64,000 nucleotides of DNA, taken from Sarcocystis neurona. Taxonomy: Eukaryota; Apicomplexa; Conoidasida; Eucoccidiorida; Sarcocystidae. The notes under the pieces are model-generated. The model was not told where the DNA came from. It made no database searches and worked only from the letters and a program-made list of their open reading frames with translations. Made by a program: the position numbers and the translations under genes. Every line of letters begins with the position of its first letter. Positions within the stretch are counted from its first letter, which is position 1. Shown here piece by piece: positions 37,970 to 50,920 of this stretch. Location of the stretch: positions 2,609,250 to 2,673,249 of the forward strand of contig KL647301.1 of assembly GCA_000727475.1 (NCBI GenBank), in the 5' to 3' direction.

Positions 37970-38377
37970 TTCCGAGTGCCGGATTCTTAGTGTGTCGCGC
38001 GAAGCGTTACAGGCCACCCTCACATGTGAATGCGAGTGGAATACAGACGCGCTTCGCAGCTGTAGGCCTAACGTGAGAATCTACATGCCGCGTATCCTCG
38101 CCTGTAGAGGGACGTGTGCACATGACTCAGAGTGGTGAACCTCTCGGTTAACACGTTCACATACACGTGAATTTAAAATTGAACATCCGAGGAAATGTGG
38201 AACTGGCGCAAGCGCTTACTGCGCAGTCGCGGCCGATGGTAATTGGGTAAAGAGACACTTAAAGATAGGGTTTACCACGAACATCACCAAAGCGCGAGCG
38301 CTTCAGCGTTATACACAAGAAGAAGTGATGTACACTCCTATTTGGGATGTCACTTGTGCAATTAGAACGTTGACTGG

Positions 38378-38800
38378 GACGCCGAAAACCCGGTCGCGTG
38401 TTGACACTTGTGTGGGGTTATCGCTTCCAGCTTGGTGGTGCCGGCCTTTGTACGCAGGGCTCCTCTACAGGGCAACCTGTTTCTCTGCTGAACCGCTTAC
38501 ATCCGTGTAAATTCCCCAGTCACACTGCGACGCCGAAAAAACGGTTGTGTGCTGACACGGGTGCGGGTGTATCCCTCGCACCACGGAGGTGCCTCGAATT
38601 CTAAGTGCTGTTTATGCTCTGCTGACCCGCTCCATGCCGTGGTTGTGCAGTATCAGTCCCACTACGACACCGAAAAACCGGTTGCGTGCTCACACTTGTG
38701 GGGGTTTATCGCTCGCACGCCAGAGGTGCAGTGGCTTCTACGCTGGTACTCTTCTCCGTGACCACCACTTGCGCCGCTGAACCGCTCGCCTCAGTGGAAA
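38378..38800 (+). repeat. three degenerate ~140-150-bp tandem repeats
   Basis: Units start near 38378, 38528 and 38665. Each begins with CGMCRCCGAAAAMCCGGT-like sequence, then TGTGTGCTGACAC-like sequence, a GGTGTATCGCTCGCACC-like block, and later CTGCTGAACCGCT-like sequence. Similarity fades toward the unit ends, so the array is old. It lies about 700 bp upstream of the kinase start codon. Confidence 0.75.
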
Positions 38801-39484
38801 TGCGGTACCCCAGGGTAAGATGCTTGTGCATGCTGTGCCTTCGCAATGAGGAACTGCTGCGACAGCGTCGCTTAATTGTGAAGTAGCAGTGACTCGTTTT
38901 CGTACTGCTCAGTGCGTCTCACTCAGGTTCTTGTGCTCGAGACGATTCCCTCAGGATCGTTTCAGACAAACATTCTGCTACACGACTAATTCCGCGCTTT
39001 CTTGCACTTAAACTGCTACTGATGGATTTGTTTGCAGCTTCACATCGCCGTGATGGTGGCGTTACCTTGAGAGCGGCTTTTCGTCTACAAGTGAGGAAAC
39101 ACCGTGCCTCGTTGTGTGCCTCGCAGTCTGGGTGACTCACGCTTCGACGCAGGGTGACCCTCCGTCAAGATTTCGTGCCTTCTGCGAAGGTTCGTTTCCC
39201 GCGTATCTACATGTGCGTAAACCAATGCCTGACGCAAACTTGCTTGCGTGCATCGTTCAAGTGCATGCACGGTGATAGCTGAGTTACTCCCGTCGCTGTA
39301 GACACGGATGCTCGACACGTGAAATTGTCCTACGGCCACCGTGCAGTCACCCGACTTGACCTGGCGGCGTAGCATCTAGTGTCTACGAGTTCAGCGTGGA
39401 AAACACGCCTGTTTTCGAGAGAAAAGCTGCATCTCTCCTAACTGAACTTGTCCACTTCGTCCTACGTGCTACAGAGTCGCGCAA

Positions 39485-42400
39485 ATGGCGTCGCCGTTTC
39501 GGTGCGATATTCGAGAATCCCTTCCGTGCAGCAGTTTTAACCCAGTGGCGTACGCGAAGGCAGAGAACAGCGCAAGTGGGAAAATGTCAGGTTTCGTGAG
39601 GTGCTGCTGCCGTTGTCATGTACAGCGTGCGGAAAAGGAATCGCCAACGAGTAAGTGCCCACTACACCAAACAGGACGGATGCCAAATGCGCTATCTTAC
39701 AAATGAGTCCTCTGCTCAGCACGTCTGTAACAAGAAGAAGCAGGCACACAGCAGGTCGGTAATCTAGGCTGAGTAGGTCTTTGATGTTTCTCTTATTATT
39801 AGTTTTGTGGGAAGAATTCTGAAGTTACGAGGTAGTTGCTGAAGAAAGTCCGACACCGCAGCGTTGAATATGAAGGACAAAGTTCACAACAACTTTTCTG
39901 TAGCGTGGGAAATGAGGTTATTTCGGTCCGCAGTAAACATGTCTTGAGAGGTAGATCATCGTGTACCACACTATTTCAAGGAAAACAAAGTACGTAAAAA
40001 TTTCACAACTCATCGCGCAATTCGCAGAGTAGGATTTGCGTATCTCTACACGACGCGTTGTAGTGCGTGTCTAAGGAGCACTGTTGCCTGGGGTGTCTCT
40101 GGTCGCAGTGCTCACGGTGTGAGTTCACATGGAGAACAACACGTGGGTGTCTTTGTTGTAGCGCGTGGTATATCTGCGTCCATTGTCTCAATTTGGCATC
40201 GCGAAGTTTAGTCCACTATTGTGTGGCTGTGCATCTTTACCTGAGAGTTCACTACATGTTTTTGTGCACGTCTGCTTATGCATGCAAGCAAAGAGATCGC
40301 AGGCATACAACCTGCGTATTCAGATACATATCCTGACATCCAAAAGGTTACCACTTTCACGCCCCTCCCTGCTTACTGTGTTTGCTTGCTACAGATGTTT
40401 GTGGGAAAAGTGTCCGTGTTACGGACATTGCGCTAGCAGTTGCAAATGCCGCCTCCTATAACCACGTGGTTGCTCGAAAGCTGACTGCTCAACTTACACA
40501 TAATGGGGAAAGCAACACTGTTAGTTGTAGCAGCAGTAGTGTCAATAGAAGCAACAGCAGCGGCAGCAGCTGTAGACTCAATAGTGGCAGCACACAAAAC
40601 GGCGACACCAGCCTGCACAGTAACGCTGGCAGGACCACCGGCGACGGAACTGAAGAGGTCGGAGGCGTATTGAGCAGAATAATACTTCAGGAGGGTACGG
40701 GAAATGAGTCTGACAACACCGGCAGCACCACTGGCGGACTTCAGGGCTTGAACGCAGGAGTCGGCAGAAGCGGCAACAGACCACGTCAGGCCGCAGGGCT
40801 CTTGAAAAAACTGTTGGTGTGGCTGGGCATTATTAGCCTGTTGAAGCTGAAGGAAAGAACGACGCACAAGAAAAAAGTTATTCCTGTCCGCAATCCGGCG
40901 ATGCCTCGCTCGAAAGTACGATTTCCAGAGGACCGCGAATCACTATACCACATTATTCCGAGATGCCACCCTTATATTTTCACCGCCTTCTTCCTCTATA
41001 TCACTTTTGTATCGGCGTTTATTGTTGCTCCGGCGCTGCTGCTTCTATTTCACACAGTTTCCGGTACCTTCTTTGCTAAGACCTCACCAGAGACGACATC
41101 ACTTATTGACGCTCTTGAGAAGTGCGATACCGCGGTGGTCAGTCCTACAAGTAGCAGCTTCTCCACACCGGGAACAGGGAGTCGCAGCGGCGGCACCACT
41201 GGCACCTGTTGGTTGTCTAGTAGCGCGAGGTGCAACACGGCTCGTATCAACAGCAGCAGCAGTAGCAGGAGAGGTCTGTCGAGCACTATCGGCAGCACTG
41301 ATATTCTATGGCAGTCGTTACTCCTGTTGGTAATAGGACTAGGACTACATGTCTGGATACTGCGTTACTATCTGCTGCATCTGGTCTCAAAACGCGTGTG
41401 GCCTGGGTATGTAGAACGGCAGTTTTCGGTAGAGAGACTCTTATTTGAGGAAGAATCTTGCCAGTATTTCTCCCCTGCTCGGCCCATAAGTCCCCTATGC
41501 GGTCGGTACGGATTTACGCATTTGAAGACTTCAGATCCCGTTATACTGGCCCTCATCAGTCCCATCAGTGGGGGCAAGCTGGCGATGGTCTATTACCAGG
41601 AACTCGTGTTACCGGTGAGCTGCGGAGTAGTTTGCTTTGGCAGTGACGCATAGCTGAATTTGCGTGTGCACAACTCTGCACGTAGGTACACACCAGACGC
41701 AGAATACCGTTTATGCTGTAGGAGTGCAAGCGCGGTGGGGACCTGTATTAGAACGCGTGTTTATCTCTACGGTAATAGCGTCGCCTGGATAGATATTCGT
41801 CCTACAGCAGACTGCTTGTACGCACCTCACAATCAAATATTCACTCACACGTACGAGGATACAGCGTCGAATTCACTGAAGAAATATACTGATATTTTCC
41901 GATAATTTGGCCGACCACTTGGATGCGCGCCCACATCTGTGTGCCAGTGAGTGTACTCGTACGGAACATCTGTATATGTGTGTACGCTTAGCCCTCTGCA
42001 CAGTTATTTATATTTGTCTTCCTATACATAGGCGCACATTGGTGCGTGCATTGCCTGAGCAGTTCTTTCCCTTTCTATCCTGCCATCCCCAGTAACCCCC
42101 GCCAGTTGCCCGTCACTTGGTTTTTCTGTTTGATATCGTGTACCAGTCATACGTATCCGCTTATTGTTTCTTTGTTTAGTTGTGATGCGCGTCCTGCAGG
42201 AGTTGTATCTTCTTTTCGGCCCCCACACTCATGTTGTGCCGATGATATTGGAAGAAACTGTCGCACACATGTTGTGTGCGTTTCTCCAAAAGTGGTCTTT
42301 CGTGTTTGACTTTGCACTGATCCTCGGCGGGGACGGCGCCTTTCACACCATTGTCAACCTGCTGACCAAAATCGCAATGGAGGAAGCAGTAAACAGAAAT

Positions 42401-45400
42401 AGTAGAGGAATCATTACCTCCCGCATCTTTCACGCATCATCAAGACGAGCAGCGTTGACACGACAGAGGAATTCTTTTACAGCATTTGGGCGTGCCTCTA
42501 GAGCCACATCTGAGGACACAGGTGAAGAACATGTCTCGACGGATTGCAGTGAAAAAGAAAAGTGTCGTCGTTTTCCTGCCGCCTCTACCCACGGAGGAGC
42601 ATTGCAGAACGGCACGATAGACACGCAGTGTCAATCGCCCTCGAAATGCTGCTGCGCCTGCCGGGGAAAAGACAGTTTCTACCCTCTTGACCTCGTCATT
42701 AGTCCAGTACCTCTGGGTACGAGTAATACGTGGTGCAGTGAATTTATTTTCAGTCACGCGGGACCTATTGCGGCAAGATTTTATGCAGCCATGGCACGCA
42801 AGGACGCAGCGAGGTGCGTCGCCCAGCTCGAAGGGGGATTAGCAGAAGACAGCAATGAAACAGCAGCAGCCCACGCAGCGATAGCAAAGAAGACAGAAAA
42901 AGTAAAGAGAGCGGCAGCTGCCGCAGCAACAACAGCAACCACGGTGACGACAGCCGTGACAACTCCAACGGGGATAATCGCAGCAGAGGCGCCAGCCGCC
43001 ACAGCGAAAGACATGATTACCGAGAGCAGGATCGGTAAGGGAGCAGGAGCATCACCAGCGCTCGTTTCTGTTCCTCCTTCTCTCCTACAGTACACAGATG
43101 CGTCAACAATCAGCCAGGCATCTCTTACACAGAAGAAAGAATTACCGGTGGCAGCAGCAGGGGGAAAGAAGGAATACGCCCACATACGAAGTGGCAACAC
43201 GCAGAATGCAGGAGTTTTTCCAGGTATACAGCGTTTCAACACCTCGAGTACAGATGCAGATGGCGGTAAGTCGGAGGGCAGACGGTCTTCTGATGATTTC
43301 CCTTGGGGCGACTCTGACCTGTTGACTCTCCTCACCACCGACAGTGTCGGATACACTGGCAAATTTCGCGCAGCGGCAGAGGAGGGCAACGCAGCGACAC
43401 CAGGAACAGAAGACAAAAAAACCACACAAAGAGAAAAGCAGACAGAGAGGCGCAGGCAGACTGGTGATATAGAGGCCATACCCTCAGAGGCGTGCGCGTT
43501 CCAGCAGGCAGCCGAGCACGCAACGGCAGAAGCGAACTCCACAGGAGCGCTCACGAAAGAGACGACAGTCACGAAAAAGAGAACGACTCCAGCAGAAGAG
43601 GCAGCTACCACAGAAGAGGCTGCCAGGGTGAAAACAGGGTACAAGGTCGCAGGAAACATGAAATTTTTCGCGGAAGTGGGCGGAGGTACAACACATGGCA
43701 AACCGGCACACGGCAGAGCGGCAGCGCAAAACACTGCGACGCAGCTGGAGACACGAACAAAAGCAACGAAGGTAGATGCTGAACCAAAGGATACAGGAGC
43801 TCGCTACTCAGGCAGGAAGCATTCCTCCTCATCCATCTTCGAGCGCAGCGAACAGGAGATGCAGCAGTCAATTGCGGCGTGTGCTGCTGCAAGCGCAGCA
43901 CTTGGTGATGCATCCGTAGCTCACGAGATGGCAGCGAGGGCGGCTCTGCGTCAAAAGCAAACGGGAATGGACGTGACCGCTGGAGCGGCAGCTCTCTTGA
44001 GATCGGGCTCCGCAGCAGTGGAAGCTGAGGAGACTGCAGCAGCAGCAGCGGCTGCTGCCCGCGAGGCGGGCAGAGCAGCAGAGCAGGTGGGAATCCTGCT
44101 GGGAGAAGATTCAACAGATGTGCCAGAAGAAGGATATGCTTCATCGGTTTTACGACAGCGTCGCCGGGACCTTCTTCACCGGGCTTCTCCTATTATAGAT
44201 ATGAAAGCCTCCGCCGGTGATTCAGTACAGACATCTTCTGTTGCAGCTGCCCCTGCTTGTACTGGGTGCACTGAAGCTACTGCGTCACCTGTTGCTTCTC
44301 CTACCGGAAGCAATGCTCTTCACGCAGCAGCAGAGATCGTTGCGTTGCTTGCTGCAGAAGCCAGCGAAAATAAAAAAGCCTTTGCACGACTGCGGCAGGA
44401 TTCGCAACTTCTCAAACCTCATGGAGGTTCACCAAAACAAACGATGCTGCATCGGGCGAAATACTTTTTGCAACAAGCAGAGAGACTGGATGAACTGGCC
44501 TTGCATATCGGTGCAGGAAAAGACAGAGATATGACCAAAATGGGAAGAGAAAAGCTGCTGCATTTCTGGCTGCGGGTAGGAATGTTGTAGATTGTAGACG
44601 TGTGTGTGTGTCTGCCGAACAACAGGGAAGAACTGGCGGAAAACACAGGCAGAATTTCACAGGATTCCGACAAATTTCTACAAATTCATCAAGTTTCTTA
44701 TACACACATGCGTGCGGCCCGCCAGGGCCGCGGTACAGACACAACCGTCGCTCTTCGTGTCATGTCTTCTGAATATGTGTGTATGTTGATGTACTTTTTT
44801 CCTCAGTAAAAGTGTATCCCAGCAGGAGGCTTTTGTATCTCTCTTAGATCGGACTAACTTCAGAAGTGGTGTGACCACACTAATACCTAGTATTTGTATC
44901 TGAACCTCTTGTGGTGACCGCTGTGTAGGCGCTCACGCAGCGCACTTCGGGTTCTGCTTTCATACGTAGAGGTCCTTGTGTTCTCTCCGCTTCCCTGCGA
45001 AATTTGAGGCAGTACTGAACACGTCGCTCTCGAAGCGCAGTAGCAGACTGTGACGGTACCGGGGGTTCGTTAGACGTACACGCTCCACCGTAGACATCGG
45101 CGAAACGAAGCACACAAGGCCTGCTGGTTGTCGATTCAAAAGAATTACACAAGACACTGGGAACTTCTTCCGAATAGGAAAATGGTTTTGCTGCCTTTTG
45201 TAGCGGGCTTGAAAGGGGTGTTGCAGCTACCTCCCTCTACAAATAAATGTAGCGGTCTTTTGTGGCGGGCTGGAAAGAGGTGTTGCAGCACCCACGCAGA
45301 TAGATCACTCATAACCATATTTGGACATATCTCATATGTATACATGTGTTGAAGCGTGTGAGTAGATAGGGACTACGTATGTGTAATCGTGTAACGATAC

Positions 45401-48400
45401 AAGCATGAGCGGAGATACGTTTTTCTGTACACACGCACGTACACGTGCATCTGTACGCACGGGAAGACGTAGAAGTGTGCTTGCACGTACGCTATTCGAG
45501 GTAACCCGAGTAACGCTCATGGTTGGATGACTCTATGTCTGTTGCACGTATCACAGAGAATACGCGAATGCAGGAGCACCCGCATAAACGCCTTGCTGGT
45601 TGAGGCGGACGGAGAGCGACATATCTGCTGCAACTCCCTGGAATTTGGTAGGAGTCGCTAGTGGGGTGGTCAGCATTTAATCTCACGGCTGTGCGCGTTT
45701 GCATTTTCAACTGTTTATATTGCTTCCCTGCCACAGGCTCTGCTGCATACGTATCAACACGTGTTTGTGTCGGTGAACGGGAGGGCACCTCTGCGTCATG
45801 CATAGTTTATACGAGACACGTACGCATGCACAACCAGTCTGACGCGTGTCACGTATCTGCTGTGTGCAGGTATCGACACAGGCGCACCTTCCGCGCTTCA
45901 GCTTCTTTTCTGGGGCCGTGTGTATGACTCCTCCATGCAGTGCCATTTTAGCGTCAGCGTCGATGTACGTACACATACGCCTATGTACACCTATACGTAT
46001 ATATATATATATATATATATTTGGGGGCGTGTCGCTATGGGTAGCTGTAATTGTGTCGAACGGCACGCCACGCATATACATACTTTCAATTTATTCTGTG
46101 AGGAACCACAGTTTTCACCCTCCGTTTGCGTTCTCTTTATTTGAATGCTGAAAGCGAGGTGCACTGTTGGGCTTACTTTTGTTATGTTCAACGGACCCCG
46201 TGCCAGCGTGTAATCTTCGTTGTACGTGTGTGTAAATGTAATCTTGTCTTCCAGACGATGTCCGCAAACCACACCTTGACACCCCTGTCGTGTACTCTAC
46301 GAAGATTTTTCTCTGCCAGGATCTACAACAACGGCACAACTGCTTCATTTCATGCGTATATATATGTCTGCGTATACGTATATACTATTCATATATACTA
46401 TCAGCACAGGTACGCTCGTTTAGGGAAGCCTGCACGGATGTTCCTAGATTTCAATAATTTCATTCCTCCTTGTACAAGTAGAAAGGGATGTTCGTTGCTG
46501 GTGACTCAGGCTTCATAGGAACAGCGCAAGTGCACAGCGAGGACCTGCGATGGCTCGGGCACATGCGCTATACCGGAGCCTTTTTATATCACTTGATCAC
46601 GATGAGGAAGTTCTGCGCGTACATCGAAGCAGTGCTACCAAACGGAATGGTCGTGCACAAAATTGGTGAGAAACATGCTTGTAGGCAGAGTGCCCATTTG
46701 CTATAGGTGTGCGCGTGCCTTGAAATATATATTGTTTTGCCGACGTGAAGGTGCAAACTTTTACAGATTCAGAGCAGTGTTAATCTGGAAAAAAGTCAGA
46801 CACGTACCGACGGTGAGTCTACCTGTACGTAGGGAAAAGCGAGATGCTGATGAACGCGTTACCTGGAAAACAATATTCCTGGATGAACACAAAGTGATCC
46901 CTATGCGTCCGTGTATGAATATCTCTTCGAATACCTCTCTCTGTATAGAACCCTGTATATAATATATTAGCATTTACACACGTGCTCCTTGAGATGTGTG
47001 AGGTACGTACGTATGTGTATCCGGACCGGATAGTTTTCACACCTTGTGTGTATATCGTTGCTTCTATTCGTCGATATGTTCGTGCGCTGTTGTTTGGGAC
47101 TGGCGTGCCCGCTTTTAGGACTCTCTCACACTCCTGAAAGAAGGGTAGAAGCCTTTGTAAACACAGGAACGCTTAACAAGTGTGTATTGCCACTGGTGAA
47201 AGTTTGCAGAAATAGAGACGCCCCCACCTACAGGCACTAACCAACACAGTAGTACTGGTCTATTCAGATTTCCATCCTCAAGAGGCACACATTTGTATAC
47301 GTACAAATGTATACGTCTTCCCGGTGACAGATTCTGCAGCCCATGCACGCCTTTTTTCACTAGATACATCGGAGATGTGCATTTCCTTATAGACAGTGTC
47401 TTCACTTCTTTATATTCCGGCTGGCAAGGCACACCGTGTCGGCCTTCTTCCAGCGTTGCGCTCGGTGAATACTTCGGGACCTAACAGAAAGAACGAATTA
47501 CTCTTTTAACACTTTCTGACGCATCTGTTATCACTCTGCCTTCTGCCTCCTTTAGCTGTTCACAACCATTCGAAGATTTTAGCGGTCCGCATTTTGGGTG
47601 CGGTAACTCCTTCCCTTGAGCAGTGATCTGGCGTAACAGAAATGGTGTAGCCGTTTTTTCAACAAGCGTTGTGCGTCCAAGGCTTTTCACGTCGTCTCCT
47701 CACTTGGTTACAAACACGCCTCACTTGGTTAGAAACACGCGTGCGCTTTTACGTATATGCATTCAACGTGGGTAATGCGTGTACGCTTATACTCTTTAAG
47801 TGCATGTCCCCCTATGTTTACAGTACTACAGGAGACGGCTCAAGGAACAACTGTGTCTGGGTGCATCCCTACATGTATGTAGTCACTTTTTTGTCGGGCA
47901 GGAAGGCATCTGTATTCGAGAATCTTTCGGCATGCATATATGTGTGTCTCACCTGTCTACATTCGCCCATCTTTCGTCCTACCATTCTTTTTCTACACGT
48001 ATACAGGTATACACGTATATGCGTGTATTCAACTACTTTCGAGTTTACCAGCCTGGTGCTGAAACGTTTCAAATATACACACCTGACGACAAGTTGTCAG
48101 TAGAAGGTTGCCGCGGCTGAGGTGAAGATTGGCCCGACCGTTTTAGACAAACGCGAGTGTCTTAGTGCTGTTTTTTCCCATCCTTCGTGTAAACGCTTGT
48201 GCGAAGCATAACGTTGCTGGTCGCTTTTTCAAAGCGTGACTTATGTTGGAAGGGTGCGTCTTTTTTTTGTGGTGTTAGCAATTTCGGCTCGTGTATGTCG
48301 TCAAACATTTGCGTCTACACTTTCCACTATTCTTCCCTGTTCTTTCCGTTCTATCAAATTATTTTTATTGCAGCGGTGGTCAGGTCTACGTATGTAGGGC

Positions 48401-50920
48401 TCTCAGCGTCATCGCAATGTTCTCCGTGTGCAGTTCTTTCCACACATCAGTTTTCGATCCTAGGGCTGCAACTGTGTATTGTATAGGTGAATATATGGTG
48501 ATCGCGCTAGACGTAATCCAGCACTGGACCGACGACCGGCCTGTAGCGCGCCAAGCACAGATGGACGGTCCCTGTGCGTGGCTCCTCCTGCTGAGCGGCA
48601 GTAAGCTTCCTTTCTCAGAAGGCGATTTCGGAAGTTGTCGCGGCTACGATACTTTAGGTGTAAGGAAGAGCCGTTAGTTCCATTACTGACAGAACACGCA
48701 TACATAAAGATGAAGAAAGCACATACAAATAGTTAGTAATGCTCACGTGTCGTTCGACCATTTTTTTCCTTAAGTGCGCCTAGTTTCCTCCGTACGACCA
48801 CGGGGTGGCAATGGAGGGTCGACCGTCATTGCATGTAGACATGTATATACATGTGTGGGAATGTGTATGAATGCATACGTACATGTACACATATATTTTT
48901 AAATACACATGATTCTACATCTGTCCTTGTGTTTTTTGAAAGGACACAGAAACTTACAAGCAGGTACACACAGCGAATATCCTACCCACCGCACCGCTTC
49001 GCCCAGGGACTCGCACCGTTTCGTTTTGCCTACCTCGTACAGTGCCTGCCAAATCGAATGAAATGTCGGATGACACAAACAGCTGTCTAGCGCCGCGACC
49101 GCTTAATCTTTCCAGCAGATGCGAGGTACACCACACTGCGTTCTCACACAAAGGGAATAACACGTTCCAGCTGTGTCGAGAGCTGTGGTTGCGAAATATG
49201 GATCGAGAGGCGTGGGCAGAACGATGAACGAACATATTGACAGTTGTAGAGAGTTAGGTTGTTACAAAGATGAGCAGGAATAATTGAACTGTTGCGACGA
49301 CTATTGAAAAGTGATTTCACACCGTCGGCAGGACACTCATATTGGCAAACTCCGAAAAAGTTACGCGTGATCGAAGACAATGCAAGAACACGCTAGGCGC
49401 ACAGTCACTCCTGTCGCCCTCTTTACTTTTAGCCATCTCTGGTACAGTGCGTACGGACGCCTCTGTCGAGAAGCATGTAAGCAACTCGCCTGCAGGTGTA
49501 TTGCTTCCCCTGTTTCCCCCCACAGCCTTACATGTTTGTCCTGTTACTAGCAAGGGACTATCACTTGGGTTCTGCAATGCGGGAACTCCGAACGGCTCAA
49601 TATACCGTGTAAACTTAATGTGGTCGCAAAGTTATTTACACGCTTTCCGCCTCTCGGGTTTGTTCTAGCTTGTTGGCTGGAGTCGTTCTGCTCGTATCAT
49701 CACAGAAAGTCCGCACGAAAACATAGTTCGCCTTTTCAGACTCTGTAACGCGTTCTGCTGTGCTTGTTTAAACCTTATTCATCTGCAGAATATGTGTACT
49801 ATTGTGGGTCCACCCGGGTTTTATGCCGCGCTGTACTCACTGTAGTAGAACAAATGGAGAACAACGTATGTAGTCTTCCACAAATGCTGAAGTATTCTTG
49901 ACGTGAATTTAAACGGCGCTCTGTCTTCCAGTGTACAATCTTTTTAATGAATTTGGTCTACAGAGATCAGCCGCGCGAGGCTGCTTTCTTATATGATGGA
50001 TCTGCGAAGGTTGAGCGTGGCGGTGGACGAGGGGTTGGAGATGATTCCAGTGAAAGAAGTGAAAGTGAAGCTGAATGAACCCGGTAAGCATCGGTAGTTG
50101 CTCACACACAGTTCGTGCGCGCGCGCGCACACAGACACAGACACACACACACACACACACACAAAAACAAACACCAACGCACATGCTTGTATACATATAT
50201 ATGTATACACACATATGTATATATAGGGGTGACGAATTCTGCTTTATGGGGGGGCACACAATTTGTTTTTGAAAGAGGTCTTTCGTTGGGTGTAGTGGCT
50301 GTGGGACAGAAGCTACTCAATAAGGCGGGAGAAGGCCTACGCTGAATTTTTTGTCTTGATCGTTGAATTGTCGCTCGGCTGAATTATGTCTGTGAAGGTG
50401 GTTCGCACTTTGATTCGCGTGGAATCAAGCAGGACGCCTCATCACTGGAGTTTCCCCGCATTTGGGGAGGAAGTCAGTTGTTTCTCAGGCTTATCTCCCC
50501 TTACTTGTATGCAACATGCACACAAATGCGAGACAAGTCCATTGCACTGTCGTCCTGTACGTTTCCCCGTCCCAGTGAGTCGCCGCGTAGGATTTATTTG
50601 ACGTGTGTCTTTCAGCTGACGTGTGCACGCGCCAGACACTTGCGCGTGCAAAGCAAAATAATCGGTGTGAGTTTAAAGTACGCCGCACTTGCGTGTTGTT
50701 ACGGTATCACGCCTGTGCTCTCCTTATTGCAGGTATTTTTGGGCTGGACGGAGAAGTCTATAGACACAACGGAGAACTCAAATTTACCTTGTTACCCGGT
50801 TTCATGCGTGTTTGTGTGTCAGAATTTGACCAAATGATCGCGCAACCTGCTGTGGGTCATAGGTGGATGAAATACCTGCGGAGTGATGAGCGTGTGACCG
50901 GTACTTTTGGTGTTGCCTAA
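39485..50920 (+). CDS. membrane-anchored sphingosine kinase/DAGK-family lipid kinase
   Basis: Predicted ATP-dependent lipid kinase for sphingosine or a similar lipid. Exons 39485-39650, 40395-41614, 42200-44575, 46482-46665, 48487-48657, 49964-50083, 50733-50920 close in phase to 4425 nt, 1474 aa plus stop. Order: Cys-rich N-terminus; Ser/Asn/Gly-rich linker; two hydrophobic segments (about 248-276 and 361-387); nucleotide-binding loop ISPISGGK (about 442); LILGGDGAFH (about 503); VISPVPLGTSNTW (about 627); an Ala/Thr/Glu-rich insertion of about 500 residues; then the sphingosine-kinase C-terminal part: SGFIGTAQVHSEDLRWLGHM, ISRARLLSYMM, FGLDGEVYRHNG. These C-terminal blocks resemble sphingosine kinase more than classical DAG kinase. 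Sphingosine kinases are normally about 400-600 aa and soluble, so the size and membrane segments are unusual. The start ATG sits in a good context (GCAAATGGCG) and exon 1 ends in a strong GTAAGT donor of matching phase. Substrate cannot be deduced. Exons 1 and 5 are less certain than the rest. Confidence 0.85.
42830..44370 (+). other. Ala-rich low-complexity insertion in the lipid kinase
   Basis: This stretch of exon 3 codes for about 510 residues of Ala/Thr/Glu/Lys-rich sequence with GCA/ACA codons, between the PLGTSNTW block and the C-terminal half of the kinase. It is continuous and in frame over 1.5 kb, so it is coding rather than intron. Likely disordered, apart from Ala/Glu-rich stretches that could form helices. 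Confidence 0.8.
45194..45290 (+). repeat. ~35-bp direct repeat in lipid kinase intron 3
   Basis: Two copies (about 45194-45228 and 45256-45290) share CTTTTGTRGCGGGCT and GGTGTTGCAGC. The intron runs from 44576 to 46481 and also carries a (TA)n run near 46000-46020. Confidence 0.7.
47289..47310. repeat. 22-bp perfect palindrome in lipid kinase intron 4
   Basis: An exact self-complementary sequence centred on GTATACGTAC-like bases within intron 46666-48486. No function is evident. Confidence 0.75.
47699..47740 (+). repeat. 21-bp tandem duplication in lipid kinase intron 4
   Basis: TCACTTGGTTACAAACACGC is followed directly by a second copy with one base changed (TTAGAAAC). A young local duplication inside the intron. 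Confidence 0.8.
50117..50163 (+). repeat. (GC)n and (AC)n tracts in lipid kinase intron 6
   Basis: A short GC alternating run followed by an AC dinucleotide tract of about 25 bases, between the last two exons (50083 and 50733). Confidence 0.9.

Larger units (their letters stand above)
36450..39484. other. intergenic region between exportin and lipid kinase
   Basis: Three kilobases without TA/TG microsatellites and without a recognisable gene. It contains degenerate direct repeats (listed separately), and two stretches near 36.88-37.05 and 37.13-37.30 kb whose translations share an S-x-T-x-EVP pattern, suggesting an old duplication. It must include the 3' end of the exportin transcript and the promoter of the kinase gene, neither of which can be placed. 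Confidence 0.5.
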
